Shown piece by piece: positions 6,166 through 13,649 of a stretch of 21,996 nt of DNA. The position numbers and the translations under genes are program-made. The notes under the pieces were generated by a model. It saw only the letters and a program-made list of their open reading frames with translations. It ran no database searches and was not told the DNA's origin. Location of the stretch: the NCBI GenBank assembly GCA_031549865.1, contig JAVBPE010000028.1, forward strand, positions 1 through 21,996, written 5' to 3'. The stretch's first letter is position 1, and each line of letters starts with the position of its first letter. The stretch comes from JAVBPE01 sp031549865. Its GTDB lineage: Bacteria > Bacillota_I > Bacilli_A > Acholeplasmatales > Anaeroplasmataceae.

Positions 6166-8733
6166 TTATTTTACTAAAGCTTTTTTAAATAATTTATAAA
6201 CTTCCATAATTATAACTATACTAAATGCCAATCCAATAGATATTGCTAAATGAGTAAGATCTAATGGCACAACATTAAATACATCGTTTATTCCATTTAT
6301 ATAGATTACTCCAAATTGAAGTAAAGCACCAACTATAAATGCATAGATTAACCATTTATTTTTAAATAATTTTTTATTTAAAATTGAATATTCACTCTTC
6401 ATATTAAATGCATGGAATAATTGTGTCATCGACAAAGTTGCAAACGCCATTGTTTGGCCCATAGCTAATGAAACTTTATGACCAATAAAGAATGCGGCAA
6501 TAGTTATACCACCAATAAATATTCCTTCAATTCCAATATGCCAACCTAATTTATTTGCAAAAAATGATTCATCTTTACCGCGTGGTTTATCTTTCATTAA
6601 TTCATTACCAGCATCTTCCATACCAAGAGCAAACGCAGGAAGTGAATCTGTTATTAAGTTAATCCATAATAAATGAATTGGTAATAATGGCACTCCAATA
6701 GCTTTTCCTGTAATAAGTGCAATAACTGAAACACAAAAAATTGTCAATACTTCTCCAATATTACTTGATAATAAATATTTAACACATTTTTTAATATTTG
6801 CGTAAACGTTTCTTCCTTCTTCAACAGCTTCAATAATTGTTGAAAAGTTATCATCAGTAAGAATCATTGCGGCACTTTCTTTGGATACGTCTGTCCCTGT
6901 TATACCCATAGCACAACCAATATCTGCAGCTTTCAAGGCTGGTGAATCATTTACTCCATCCCCTGTCATGGCTACAACTTTGCCCTTCTTTTGCCAAGCT
7001 TTAACAATTCTAACCTTATCACTTGGAGCAACACGAGCATATACACTTATACGTTCTAATTTAAGATCTAATTCTTCATCACTAAGTTTTTGTAATTCAT
7101 CGCTTGTAATTGATAAATCATTTTCTTTAAATATATTTAATTTACGGGCAATTGCTTCAGCAGTTACTACATGATCCCCCGTAATCATTATTGTTTTAAT
7201 ACCGGCTTCAGTAGCTTTTTTAATTGCTTCTTTAACTTCACTGCGTTCTGGGTCAATCATTCCAATTAGGCCAATAAATTGCATATCTTTTTCAATATCA
7301 TTTATAGCAATATTAGCTTTAACTTCTTTAATTGCAACTCCAATTACTCTTAGAGCACTTGATGCCATGTGATTATTCTTTTCAATATCTTGATTTTTAA
7401 TATTAAAACAAATATCGAAGATTCTATCAGGCGCACCTTTTGTGATTGCAAAATGCTTTGAATCTATTTCAATAATAACACTCATTAATTTACGATCAGA
7501 ATCAAAAGGTATTTCTTTTATTCTTTTAACACTTGCTAAATCAAACATTCCCAGTTTATTATGCGCGCTAATTAAAGCTGTTTCAGTCGGATCACCGATT
7601 AATACTTCTTTTCCATTCACAACATTAATAATAGCGTCTGAACAAATTGCTGCATAACTCAAAAGTTTACTCTTTGTTTTTTCAGTATTCATTTCATGTG
7701 TTATACCATCATAATAAGTTACAACAGTCATTTTATTTTGAGTTAATGTTCCTGTTTTATCACTACATACAATTGATGTACATCCAAGTGTTTCAACCGC
7801 AGGTAATTTTTTAACAATCGCATTTTTCTTAACCATTTTATTAACACCAAGTGATAATATGATCGTTACAACAGTTGCTAATCCTTCTGGAATAGCTGCA
7901 ACAGCTAAAGCCACTGCAGTTTTAAATGCATCTAAAGCATCTTCGCCTGTTAACATCTGAAGTGCAAAAACTACAACACAAATAACAATTGATAATATAC
8001 CCATTATTTTACCAATTTGTTCAAGTTTATGTTGCAGAGGCGTAAGTTTATTTTCTTCTGAATTAAGCATTTGGGCAATCTTGCCTACTTCAGTATTCAT
8101 ACCTATTCCGCATACTATTGCAACTCCTCTACCATAAGTCACAAAAGTTGAAGCAAACATCATATTCTTTTTATCGCCAATAGCAGTTGTATCATTTATT
8201 TTATTACTATTTTTTTCAACTGGTACTGATTCACCCGTTAATGTAGACTCATCAACTTTTAAATTGAATGATTCAATTATACGACAATCAGCCGGAACAT
8301 AATCTCCAGCTTCAACTGATATAATATCTCCAACTGTCACCATCTTAGAATCGATGATTTTTATCTTTCCATTTCTTAATACTTTGCATGTAGGAGATGA
8401 TAATTTTTTTAAAGCCTCCAAAGATTTTTCAGCTTTATTTTCTTGGAAAACACCTAAAACGGCATTAAGTAAAACAACTAGCAAAATGATTAAACTATCT
8501 ATCCAATCTTTTGGTTCAACAATGACACTGACTAAAGCGGCAATCAATAAAATAATTACTAAAATATCTTTAAATTGCAATAAAAATTTAATAAAGATAT
8601 TTTGTTTCTTAGCTAAATCTAAAATATTTAATCCTTTTTCATTTAATCTTTTGGTTGCTTCTTCGTTACTTAATCCTTGTTTTTCATTACTTTTTAATTC
8701 TTTAATAACTTCATCTTTCGTCTTGTTGTGCAT
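6166..8733 (-). CDS. P2-type cation ATPase, likely Mn2+ (Ca2+) exporter
   Basis: Membrane pump that expels divalent cations using ATP (855 aa). Motifs in corrected numbering: TGES near 166, phosphorylation site DKTGTLT (Asp325), TGDGVND near 590. Transmembrane ligands typical of SERCA-like pumps are present: AAIPEGL (Glu283), SSNIGEV (Asn658, Glu661) and NLITDSLPA (Asn692, Asp696). By sequence alone it would be called a P2A Ca2+-ATPase. The leader carries a yybP-ykoY Mn2+ riboswitch, as do Lactococcus YoaB and pneumococcal MgtA, so Mn2+ export is the more likely role. The start at 8733 follows AAGGAGG at 7-nt spacing; an upstream in-frame ATG (8754) would put the SD inside the gene. Monocistronic. 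Confidence 0.93.
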   Translation of the reverse strand: MHNKTKDEVIKELKSNEKQGLSNEEATKRLNEKGLNILDLAKKQNIFIKFLLQFKDILVIILLIAALVSVIVEPKDWIDSLIILLVVLLNAVLGVFQENKAEKSLEALKKLSSPTCKVLRNGKIKIIDSKMVTVGDIISVEAGDYVPADCRIIESFNLKVDESTLTGESVPVEKNSNKINDTTAIGDKKNMMFASTFVTYGRGVAIVCGIGMNTEVGKIAQMLNSEENKLTPLQHKLEQIGKIMGILSIVICVVVFALQMLTGEDALDAFKTAVALAVAAIPEGLATVVTIILSLGVNKMVKKNAIVKKLPAVETLGCTSIVCSDKTGTLTQNKMTVVTYYDGITHEMNTEKTKSKLLSYAAICSDAIINVVNGKEVLIGDPTETALISAHNKLGMFDLASVKRIKEIPFDSDRKLMSVIIEIDSKHFAITKGAPDRIFDICFNIKNQDIEKNNHMASSALRVIGVAIKEVKANIAINDIEKDMQFIGLIGMIDPERSEVKEAIKKATEAGIKTIMITGDHVVTAEAIARKLNIFKENDLSITSDELQKLSDEELDLKLERISVYARVAPSDKVRIVKAWQKKGKVVAMTGDGVNDSPALKAADIGCAMGITGTDVSKESAAMILTDDNFSTIIEAVEEGRNVYANIKKCVKYLLSSNIGEVLTIFCVSVIALITGKAIGVPLLPIHLLWINLITDSLPAFALGMEDAGNELMKDKPRGKDESFFANKLGWHIGIEGIFIGGITIAAFFIGHKVSLAMGQTMAFATLSMTQLFHAFNMKSEYSILNKKLFKNKWLIYAFIVGALLQFGVIYINGINDVFNVVPLDLTHLAISIGLAFSIVIIMEVYKLFKKALVK

Positions 8734-8752
8734 AATTTTCCTCCTTGAAAAC

Positions 8753-8790
8753 AAAAAAAGACCTAATCAAAAAAAATTTGATTCTGGTCT
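8753..8790 (-). terminator. riboswitch-controlled attenuator before the P2-ATPase
   Basis: In minus-strand RNA, AGACC plus AAUCAAA pairs with UUUGAUU plus GGUCU, with one A-A mismatch and one bulge, and is followed by seven U. The 5' arm AGACC is also the closing strand of the riboswitch aptamer. Aptamer and terminator are therefore mutually exclusive: metal-bound aptamer should block termination and turn expression on. The SD of the ATPase lies just beyond the U-tract. Confidence 0.85.
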
Positions 8791-8870
8791 TGCAAATCTC
8801 GTGGATGATTAAACCGGATATCTCTATCGTGCTGACGATTTAATCTAGGATGGCTCCTGTGCTACTCCCC
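8786..8870 (-). ncRNA. yybP-ykoY (Mn2+) riboswitch aptamer
   Basis: Read on the minus strand, the leader has the hallmark segments of this class in order. GGGGAGUAGC lies at 8870-8861. GAUUAAA then UCGUCA lie at 8845-8833. A small AUCGU/ACGAU hairpin follows, then CCGG and UUUAAUC at 8817-8807, pairing with GAUUAAA. UUUGCAAGACC closes the aptamer at 8796-8786. The same blocks (GGGGAGUAGC, CGUCA, CCGG, GCAAGACC) occur in the structurally solved Lactococcus yybP-ykoY RNA, which senses Mn2+. The promoter start is a few bases upstream and the attenuator directly downstream. Confidence 0.92.
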
Positions 8871-8882
8871 ATATCTATTATC

Positions 8883-8910
8883 ATTATATTTTTTTTTAAT
8901 TTTTTGTCAA
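8883..8910 (-). promoter_or_regulatory. promoter of the riboswitch-ATPase transcript
   Basis: Perfect TTGACA (8910-8905), 16-bp spacer, perfect TATAAT (8888-8883). The predicted start near 8876 is 6 nt before the conserved GGGG of the aptamer, leaving a leader of about 143 nt. Confidence 0.9.
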
Positions 8911-8993
8911 TATATATAAAAAATATAATTACCAGAATTTATTAAATAATAATTCTGTAAATAAAATATGCGAAATTAAGAGTTTTTATACAT

Positions 8994-9464
8994 TTATTTC
9001 TTTTTTAATGCTTTTATAATATTAATAGTGATACTCAATCCTTCAAATACTGCAAGTATAATCAAAAACACTATTATTATAATAAAACTATTATTTTTTA
9101 AATTCATAATAATATTTGAATCTTCAAATAATAAATAATTAACATTATCAATTTTAATATCATAAACATAAAATATTTGATTATCACCTAAAACCCGACC
9201 TGCTTTAACAATAATTGTCGTAAATTTATCTATATTTTTTATAAATTCTTCAAACTTCAATATTCCAATTAATGATTTATCGATTATATAAGTGTTTTCA
9301 TTATCTTCTAAAGTAAAATAAATGTCTTCATCTACTACATAATTATTTACATGGCCACTAACGTCTATAAAGCTATTATTATGAAATGATAAATATCTTG
9401 TAGCAATTATTATTGCGCCGATTATAATCAGGTAAAATATAAATTCCAATATTCTCTTCTTCAT
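8994..9464 (-). CDS. hypothetical protein with two membrane helices and an outside domain
   Basis: I do not recognise this 156-aa protein. It has a helix at about 6-25, a polar domain of about 95 residues rich in Asp, Asn and aromatic residues (37-120), a second helix at about 126-147 and a Lys-rich tail (IKALKKK). The positive ends put both termini in the cytosol and the middle domain outside. The start is supported by SD GGGGGT 6 nt before the ATG. A second frame opens across the same SD (upstream of 9476) but yields only a Cys/Asn-rich shadow. The gene stands alone between the S66 peptidase and the riboswitch-ATPase unit. A TATAAT at 9490-9485 may serve as -10, without a clear -35. Confidence 0.75.
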   Translation of the reverse strand: MKKRILEFIFYLIIIGAIIIATRYLSFHNNSFIDVSGHVNNYVVDEDIYFTLEDNENTYIIDKSLIGILKFEEFIKNIDKFTTIIVKAGRVLGDNQIFYVYDIKIDNVNYLLFEDSNIIMNLKNNSFIIIIVFLIILAVFEGLSITINIIKALKKK

Positions 9465-9540
9465 TCATATACCCCCAATAGTTCATTATATAATATTCTA
9501 AAATAGTTATATTGTTTGGGTTAATACATTTTTTACAAAT

Positions 9541-9567
9541 AAAAAACTTGATCAAATTAATCAAGTT
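9541..9567 (-). terminator. terminator of the S66 peptidase gene
   Basis: An 8-bp stem AACTTGAT / ATCAAGTT with a 7-nt loop, followed by six U in minus-strand RNA. It touches the last base of the S66 stop codon. Confidence 0.8.
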
Positions 9568-10607
9568 TAATTATTATTAGAGCAGGCTGATTCATTTAAA
9601 AAGATTTTTTTTAAATCAAAATCAATACTAATATCTATCCCCAAAGGTAATATTCCAGTTGGAAAGGCGTGTCCTATATTCACATTATATATTATCGGTA
9701 AATCACTTCTATTATATTCTTTCATAACTTTTTTATAAATGTTTTTATATTCCTCATAAAATTTTTCCTCTTGTGGTTTACCTACTAATATTGCCTTAAT
9801 AACACTTAATATTCCTTGTGCCCCTAAATTTCTTAAATAGTATAAGACTAAATCTGGTGATGGTTTATCCTCACTAGTTTCAATTAATAATATTTTATCT
9901 TGCCATTCATCTAATTTTGGCCATATATTGGTCCCTACTAGCATAGGAAAAACATCAATACATCCCCCAAGCAATTTCCCTTTTACAATACCACTTCCCT
10001 CTAAAATTTCATAACCATGTGTCTCATCAATTAATTCTTTACCCTTATTTATATTTTCTTGTTTCCATATAACATAATCTTTTGACCATTGCGGACTACT
10101 TTTTATTTCGTAATTAGTAGTATCTTTAAATAATATATTTTCTACTGCTAATTTAGTATAATCAAACATTTGAACATATTCACCAAACTCGCACATTATA
10201 GTAGGCCCATAAAATGATATAAGCCCTGCTTTATTCATCATAAAATGGTTAATTGTTGAATCTGAATATCCCATAAATATTTTAGGATTATTTCTTATAA
10301 CATCATAATCAATGTATGGCAATAATCTTATTGTATCATCTCCACCAATTGCACAAATTATTGCTTTTATATTTTTTTCTTTAAAAGCATCCATTAAGTC
10401 TTTTGCACGTAACTGTGGATTTTCATAAATAAATTTGCTTCCTTTTAAAGCATGGGGCATAGTAATGACTTGAAGATTGAAATCATTTTCTAATCTTTCT
10501 TTAGCAATATAATATTTATGAATGAATTCACTATCTCCTAATCCACCCCAAGATAGACTAACAACTGCAACTTTATCATTTTTCTTTAACATTTGTGGTT
10601 TGATCAT
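9567..10607 (-). CDS. S66-family peptidase (LD-carboxypeptidase / MccF-like)
   Basis: Cytosolic serine peptidase of family S66 (346 aa, typical length). The catalytic residues are visible: Ser115 in MGYSDST, Glu243 in LLIETSED and His313 in NIGHAFP. Their spacing is very close to that of MccF (Ser118, Glu243, His311). Known members either trim the terminal D-Ala of tetrapeptides in murein recycling (LdcA) or cleave microcin-C-type aminoacyl-nucleotide toxins (MccF). The IETSEDKPSPDLVLYYLRN segment is MccF-like, so self-protection or detoxification is possible; recycling cannot be excluded. SD AGAGGA lies 6 nt before the ATG. Single gene with its own extended -10 promoter and terminator. Confidence 0.92.
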   Translation of the reverse strand: MIKPQMLKKNDKVAVVSLSWGGLGDSEFIHKYYIAKERLENDFNLQVITMPHALKGSKFIYENPQLRAKDLMDAFKEKNIKAIICAIGGDDTIRLLPYIDYDVIRNNPKIFMGYSDSTINHFMMNKAGLISFYGPTIMCEFGEYVQMFDYTKLAVENILFKDTTNYEIKSSPQWSKDYVIWKQENINKGKELIDETHGYEILEGSGIVKGKLLGGCIDVFPMLVGTNIWPKLDEWQDKILLIETSEDKPSPDLVLYYLRNLGAQGILSVIKAILVGKPQEEKFYEEYKNIYKKVMKEYNRSDLPIIYNVNIGHAFPTGILPLGIDISIDFDLKKIFLNESACSNNN

Positions 10608-10638
10608 AATATATCCTCTATAATTAACATTTAATTAG

Positions 10639-10647
10639 ATTATAGCA
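10639..10647 (-). promoter_or_regulatory. extended -10 promoter of the S66 gene
   Basis: TGCTATAAT on the minus strand (10647-10639), a TGn-extended perfect -10 box. No good -35 is seen. The predicted start near 10632 leaves about 25 nt before the ATG. Confidence 0.6.
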
Positions 10648-10717
10648 CTAATATAATAAATATATTATTATATTCTTCCTGACATACTAAATTAAATGTT
10701 TAATGGCTATTTATAAG

Positions 10718-10746
10718 AAAAAAAGATACATTTTATTGTATCTTTT
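10718..10746 (-). terminator. terminator of the 126-aa membrane protein gene
   Basis: A 9-bp stem AAAGATACA / TGTATCTTT with a 6-nt loop, followed by a run of U in minus-strand RNA. It sits about 10 bp after the TGA stop at 10756. Confidence 0.8.
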
Positions 10747-10755
10747 TCTCTGTTA

Positions 10756-11136
10756 TCATTCTGGCTCTTTAGGTATTGCATCATTAACATTCACTGTTTT
10801 GGAAAACTTAATATAAATTTCAATTGCTTCTTCAATGATTTGTTCTGTGTATTCAATGTTATTTTCTATACAGTATTGGACTACTTTTGTAATAACATAT
10901 TTCTTTTTATCCTCAGAAGTAAACTCAAGGAATTTTTCAACCTGCATCATATTATTTAAAATTTGAGAATTTATAGTTTTCATATTGTCAGAAGCAGATT
11001 CTAGTTTTGAAGCAAGTTCATTCATTTTTTGATTTTTTGATTTTTTCAAAAAGAAAATTATTAATGACATGATAATACTAATAAAAAATAGTGCTAAGGT
11101 AATAACATCTTTGGCATTCTTTAAAAATTCTATCAT
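10756..11136 (-). CDS. small membrane-anchored coiled-coil protein (holin-like outline)
   Basis: Hypothetical 126-aa protein. A single hydrophobic helix at about 10-31 is followed by KKSKNQK (cytosolic side), a heptad-like stretch about 36-68 (ELASKLESASDNMKTINSQ...) that may form a coiled coil, and an acidic helical C-terminal half ending IPKEPE. One N-terminal helix plus a helical tail resembles LLH-type phage holins, but no other phage gene is near, so I do not assign that function. SD AAAGGGAG is 5 nt before the ATG. It ends in TGA, the clearest evidence in the window that TGA is a stop. An AT-rich hairpin precedes the gene. Confidence 0.72.
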   Translation of the reverse strand: MIEFLKNAKDVITLALFFISIIMSLIIFFLKKSKNQKMNELASKLESASDNMKTINSQILNNMMQVEKFLEFTSEDKKKYVITKVVQYCIENNIEYTEQIIEEAIEIYIKFSKTVNVNDAIPKEPE

Positions 11137-11171
11137 ATTATCTCCCTTTTCAATTCACTATAAAATGAATT

Positions 11172-11205
11172 AATAAACTTATAAATATTAATTTACAAGT
11201 TTATT
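11172..11205 (-). repeat. AT-rich 15-bp hairpin in the leader of the 126-aa gene
   Basis: AATAAACTT, one base, TAAAT pairs with ATTTA, one base, AAGTTTATT around a 4-nt loop. The single irregular position is A-C on the plus strand but a G-U wobble in minus-strand RNA, so the fold is better in the minus transcript. No T-run follows, so it is not an ordinary terminator; it may be a leader hairpin. Confidence 0.5.
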
Positions 11206-11270
11206 TAATATATGAATTTAAAAAGATGTGAATAATGCTAAATGCATTAGATATATATTATTTTATTAAT

Positions 11271-11720
11271 TTATACTTTTACAAAATTTTTTGAGATATT
11301 ATTTTTTAATAATTCTAAATCTTTTTTAGAGCATATTATACTAACTACATTTTTAACATTATTTGTTTTTTTGTTTGTTGATAATTTATTTGGACGAATA
11401 AATACTTTTGAAAATAAAACAGTAATTGGTTTATTTGAAGAGTTTACTGAGTAATAAATTTCAACTACTTCATTAAGTTGCTGTATTTTTAATAACTTAT
11501 TAAATAAAGATATTTCCAAATATTCTTTAGTAACAACTATAACTCTAAAGCAATACATAAATAACCATAAAAAAAATAGAATAAAAGGAACGAAAAATAA
11601 GGCAAGAAAGCTTGGATTGAATATCAATGTAAATATTAAGCCAAAAAATATTAAACAAAGCATAAAAATTGATGTAATACTTCCTCGTTTGGAATAACGT
11701 TTTTTTAAAATAACATCCAT
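11271..11720 (-). CDS. membrane protein with possible bacterial PH-like domain
   Basis: Uncharacterised 149-aa protein. A basic N-terminus (KKRYSKRG) is followed by two close hydrophobic helices, about 15-35 and 38-60, and then a soluble domain to the end. The soluble part has short strands (VIVVTKEYLEISLFNKLLKIQQLNEVVEIYYSV), a pattern like bacterial PH (YdbT/YcxB-type) domains that follow two membrane helices. This match is weak, from pattern only. The C-terminal tail is Lys/Asn-rich and fits a cytosolic domain. SD AGGAATGA precedes the ATG. Single gene under the promoter at 11774-11802. No clear terminator is seen downstream, so read-through into the 126-aa gene is possible. Confidence 0.72.
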   Translation of the reverse strand: MDVILKKRYSKRGSITSIFMLCLIFFGLIFTLIFNPSFLALFFVPFILFFLWLFMYCFRVIVVTKEYLEISLFNKLLKIQQLNEVVEIYYSVNSSNKPITVLFSKVFIRPNKLSTNKKTNNVKNVVSIICSKKDLELLKNNISKNFVKV

Positions 11721-11773
11721 TTTTCATTCCTACTTTCTACCGATAAGAAAAAATTATTATTTTCCTTAGTTTG

Positions 11774-11802
11774 ATTATAAAGCACTTTTATTAATAAGAC
11801 AA
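11774..11802 (-). promoter_or_regulatory. promoter of the PH-like membrane protein gene
   Basis: TTGTCT (11802-11797), 17-bp spacer, perfect TATAAT (11779-11774). One arm (AGCACTTTT, 11781-11789) of a long-range inverted repeat with 11848-11857 lies in the spacer next to the -10. Confidence 0.6.
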
Positions 11803-11922
11803 TATTTACTATTATTCAATCTTATTCCATACCAAAAAAATGATAGGAAAAAGTGCTATTAATTTTTTTAAAAAAAATAAAGTTCTTTTCATGTAAAATA
11901 CCACAATTCTTACATACTAAAT

Positions 11923-11948
11923 AAAAAAAATGCCTCAACTGAGGCATT
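11923..11948 (-). terminator. terminator of tRNA-Leu
   Basis: A 9-bp stem AATGCCTCA / TGAGGCATT with a very short loop, followed by eight U in minus-strand RNA. It starts 10 bp after the tRNA 3' CCA end. Confidence 0.9.
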
Positions 11949-11958
11949 ATCTTCGTTT

Positions 11959-12041
11959 TGGTGCGGGTAACAGGAATCGAACCTGCACTCATAAGAACTA
12001 GATTCTAAGTCTAGCGCGTCTGCCAGTTCCGCCATACCCGC
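11959..12041 (-). tRNA. tRNA-Leu (anticodon UAG), CCA encoded
   Basis: The minus strand gives a complete cloverleaf. The acceptor GCGGGTA pairs with TACCCGC; discriminator A is followed by a genomically encoded CCA (11961-11959). The anticodon stem CTAGA/TCTAG carries loop CTTAGAA, so the anticodon is UAG. The long variable arm (GTTCTTATGAGT) is that of a class II tRNA, and the T-arm reads GCAGGTTCGATTCCTGT. It reads CUA and other CUN codons. It is a single tRNA with its own strong promoter and terminator. Confidence 0.97.
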
Positions 12042-12061
12042 ATTTACAACCGGCAAATAAT

Positions 12062-12090
12062 ATTATAATTAAAAACCTTTTGTAAGTCAA
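12062..12090 (-). promoter_or_regulatory. promoter of tRNA-Leu
   Basis: TTGACT (12090-12085), exactly 17 bp, perfect TATAAT (12067-12062). The predicted start near 12055 is about 14 nt before the mature tRNA 5' end. Confidence 0.88.
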
Positions 12091-12116
12091 GAAAAATTTA
12101 ACGTTAGTTTAAACTT

Positions 12117-13550
12117 TTACTGATTAAGCATATTCATAAAAAAATAAATAATGTCATTATTTAAATTTTCTATACTAATATCATCTAAATTAGTAGTGTG
12201 ATATTTGCATAGCATAATATCTTCTAAAATTTTAACATTCGTCATATCAAAATAAAATGCTTCAAATAAATATTCTTTAGCTTCAATATGCATTTTCTTT
12301 TTCATTAAAGTTTGAGCAAAACTATATAAAAACTGAGCATAATCATTATTATTATTTAAAGGTATTAATGGCATTAAGGTATTAAATAAACTAATTGCTC
12401 TTTTTTCATAATTCTTTATTACACAATAACAACATGACTCTATTAAATCAAACATTTGATTAGTTTCATAACCAAATAAAAATGGAGCAGATATTTGATT
12501 TCTATTTTCTTTGAAAACAGCTTTTAAAGCAAGAGGTTTAGTATCTGTTATTTTGTATAAATCTAATAGTAAAATCCACTTTGCCATAAATATACGGTTA
12601 TTAAACTTTTCTAGATGTTCTAATACACTTATACTTGCATCATAACATTTAATTAATCTTAATTTGTCTGCAAACTCTAAATGTCTATTTTTATATTCTT
12701 CAATATCTTCTTTTGAGAATACTTTAAATGACGCAAAAAACATTAATAATTTTTTATTCAATTCTTTTTTTGATAAATTTCTTAATATATAATTATATAA
12801 CCTATTTGATAATTCCATCGCCATTTCTTTTTTAGAAAATGTAGTTAAAATATCATATAATTCTAAAATTTGATTACATGATTTTCTATCTAGCATAAAA
12901 TCAAATAGTTTTAGACCATATTCTAAATCAACAGTTGCAATAGATAAATCAGACATTTTCAAAGATTTTATATAATTATTAAAATTTAGTTTTTTCTTAT
13001 AATATGCTTGTTCATAATTTGTAATTTTATTATCTTTAAAAAACTCTAAACGTATTCTATCACTTTTATCGATTGCTTTATTAAATTTAGTATATGTGTA
13101 AAAATCTTTTAATACTTTATTATTATTTGATTTCAAAAAATTCGCTTCTTTTCTTTCAAATTTAAAAACATCTTTTGATAAGTACTTTTCAATATAAAAT
13201 AAGATTTCTCCTAAAGAATTTATATCATCTTTAAAATAAGAAATGTTGCTTTTTACATTAGCTAAATTATTTTTATGTATAACAATTATAATTGCTTTTT
13301 TATTTACTTCTGATAATATTTCTTTTAAATTTTCATCATTTAAATAATATATAAATATAATATTTGAAGTATTTAATGCCTCTATTTTTTCATTTTCATA
13401 ATTAATTAATGTTGAATGAAATTCACTAATGAATAAATGCTTTTTTTTAGCAAACAAATTAAGGTATAAATTTTTAATTAATATAGATTTTTCAAATATT
13501 GTATTTAGAAAAGAAATTTCATATTTTCTTTTTGTCGTTTTTTCGTTCAT
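12117..13550 (-). CDS. 477-aa hypothetical protein, mostly helical (TPR-like C-terminal half)
   Basis: I do not recognise this protein. It has no signal peptide or membrane helix and is rich in Lys, Asn, Leu, Ile, Phe and Tyr. Residues about 40-125 alternate short hydrophobic strands and helices (NIIFIYYLND, KAIIIVIHKNN), like a small alpha/beta domain. Residues about 200-460 read as repeated helix pairs with TPR-like spacing (LFDFMLDRKSCNQILELYDIL, AQTLMKKKMHIEAKEYLFEAF), but without a clear consensus repeat. The start at 13550 has AGGTG 6 nt upstream; a GTG at 13559 lies inside that SD. It is divergent from the hydrolase gene and lies upstream of tRNA-Leu, with no strong terminator between. 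A cytosolic scaffold is plausible; function unknown. Confidence 0.78.
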   Translation of the reverse strand: MNEKTTKRKYEISFLNTIFEKSILIKNLYLNLFAKKKHLFISEFHSTLINYENEKIEALNTSNIIFIYYLNDENLKEILSEVNKKAIIIVIHKNNLANVKSNISYFKDDINSLGEILFYIEKYLSKDVFKFERKEANFLKSNNNKVLKDFYTYTKFNKAIDKSDRIRLEFFKDNKITNYEQAYYKKKLNFNNYIKSLKMSDLSIATVDLEYGLKLFDFMLDRKSCNQILELYDILTTFSKKEMAMELSNRLYNYILRNLSKKELNKKLLMFFASFKVFSKEDIEEYKNRHLEFADKLRLIKCYDASISVLEHLEKFNNRIFMAKWILLLDLYKITDTKPLALKAVFKENRNQISAPFLFGYETNQMFDLIESCCYCVIKNYEKRAISLFNTLMPLIPLNNNNDYAQFLYSFAQTLMKKKMHIEAKEYLFEAFYFDMTNVKILEDIMLCKYHTTNLDDISIENLNNDIIYFFMNMLNQ

Positions 13551-13602
13551 TTTTTTCACCTATTAGTATTTTATATTTATTAAGCTAATTTGTAAATGAA
13601 TA

Positions 13603-13631
13603 TTGTTAAAAATAACAAATCATTTTATAAT
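13603..13631 (+). promoter_or_regulatory. promoter of the hydrolase-arsR unit
   Basis: TTGTTA (13603-13608), 17-bp spacer, perfect TATAAT (13626-13631). The -35 is one arm of an inverted repeat TTGTTA-4-TAACAA (13603-13618), a possible operator. The leader would be only about 12 nt. Confidence 0.55.
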
Positions 13632-13649
13632 CTACTTAGAGGTGGTATT

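Noticed and set aside
8354..8812. Plus-strand frame opposite the ATPase N-terminus and riboswitch
   Set aside because: It overlaps the riboswitch and the conserved ATPase start on the other strand and has no recognisable domain.
10756..10758. Mycoplasma-type code with TGA as Trp
   Set aside because: This gene ends in TGA, Trp is encoded by TGG elsewhere (for example in the S66 gene), and no reading frame needs TGA read-through.
10756..11136. Phage holin, hence prophage remnant
   Set aside because: One helix plus a coiled coil is not specific, and no endolysin, integrase, tail or att-like repeats are nearby, including at the tRNA-Leu.
11172..11205. Terminator between the PH-like gene and the 126-aa gene
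   Set aside because: The stem is long but purely AT-rich apart from two pairs and has no T-run after it on either strand.
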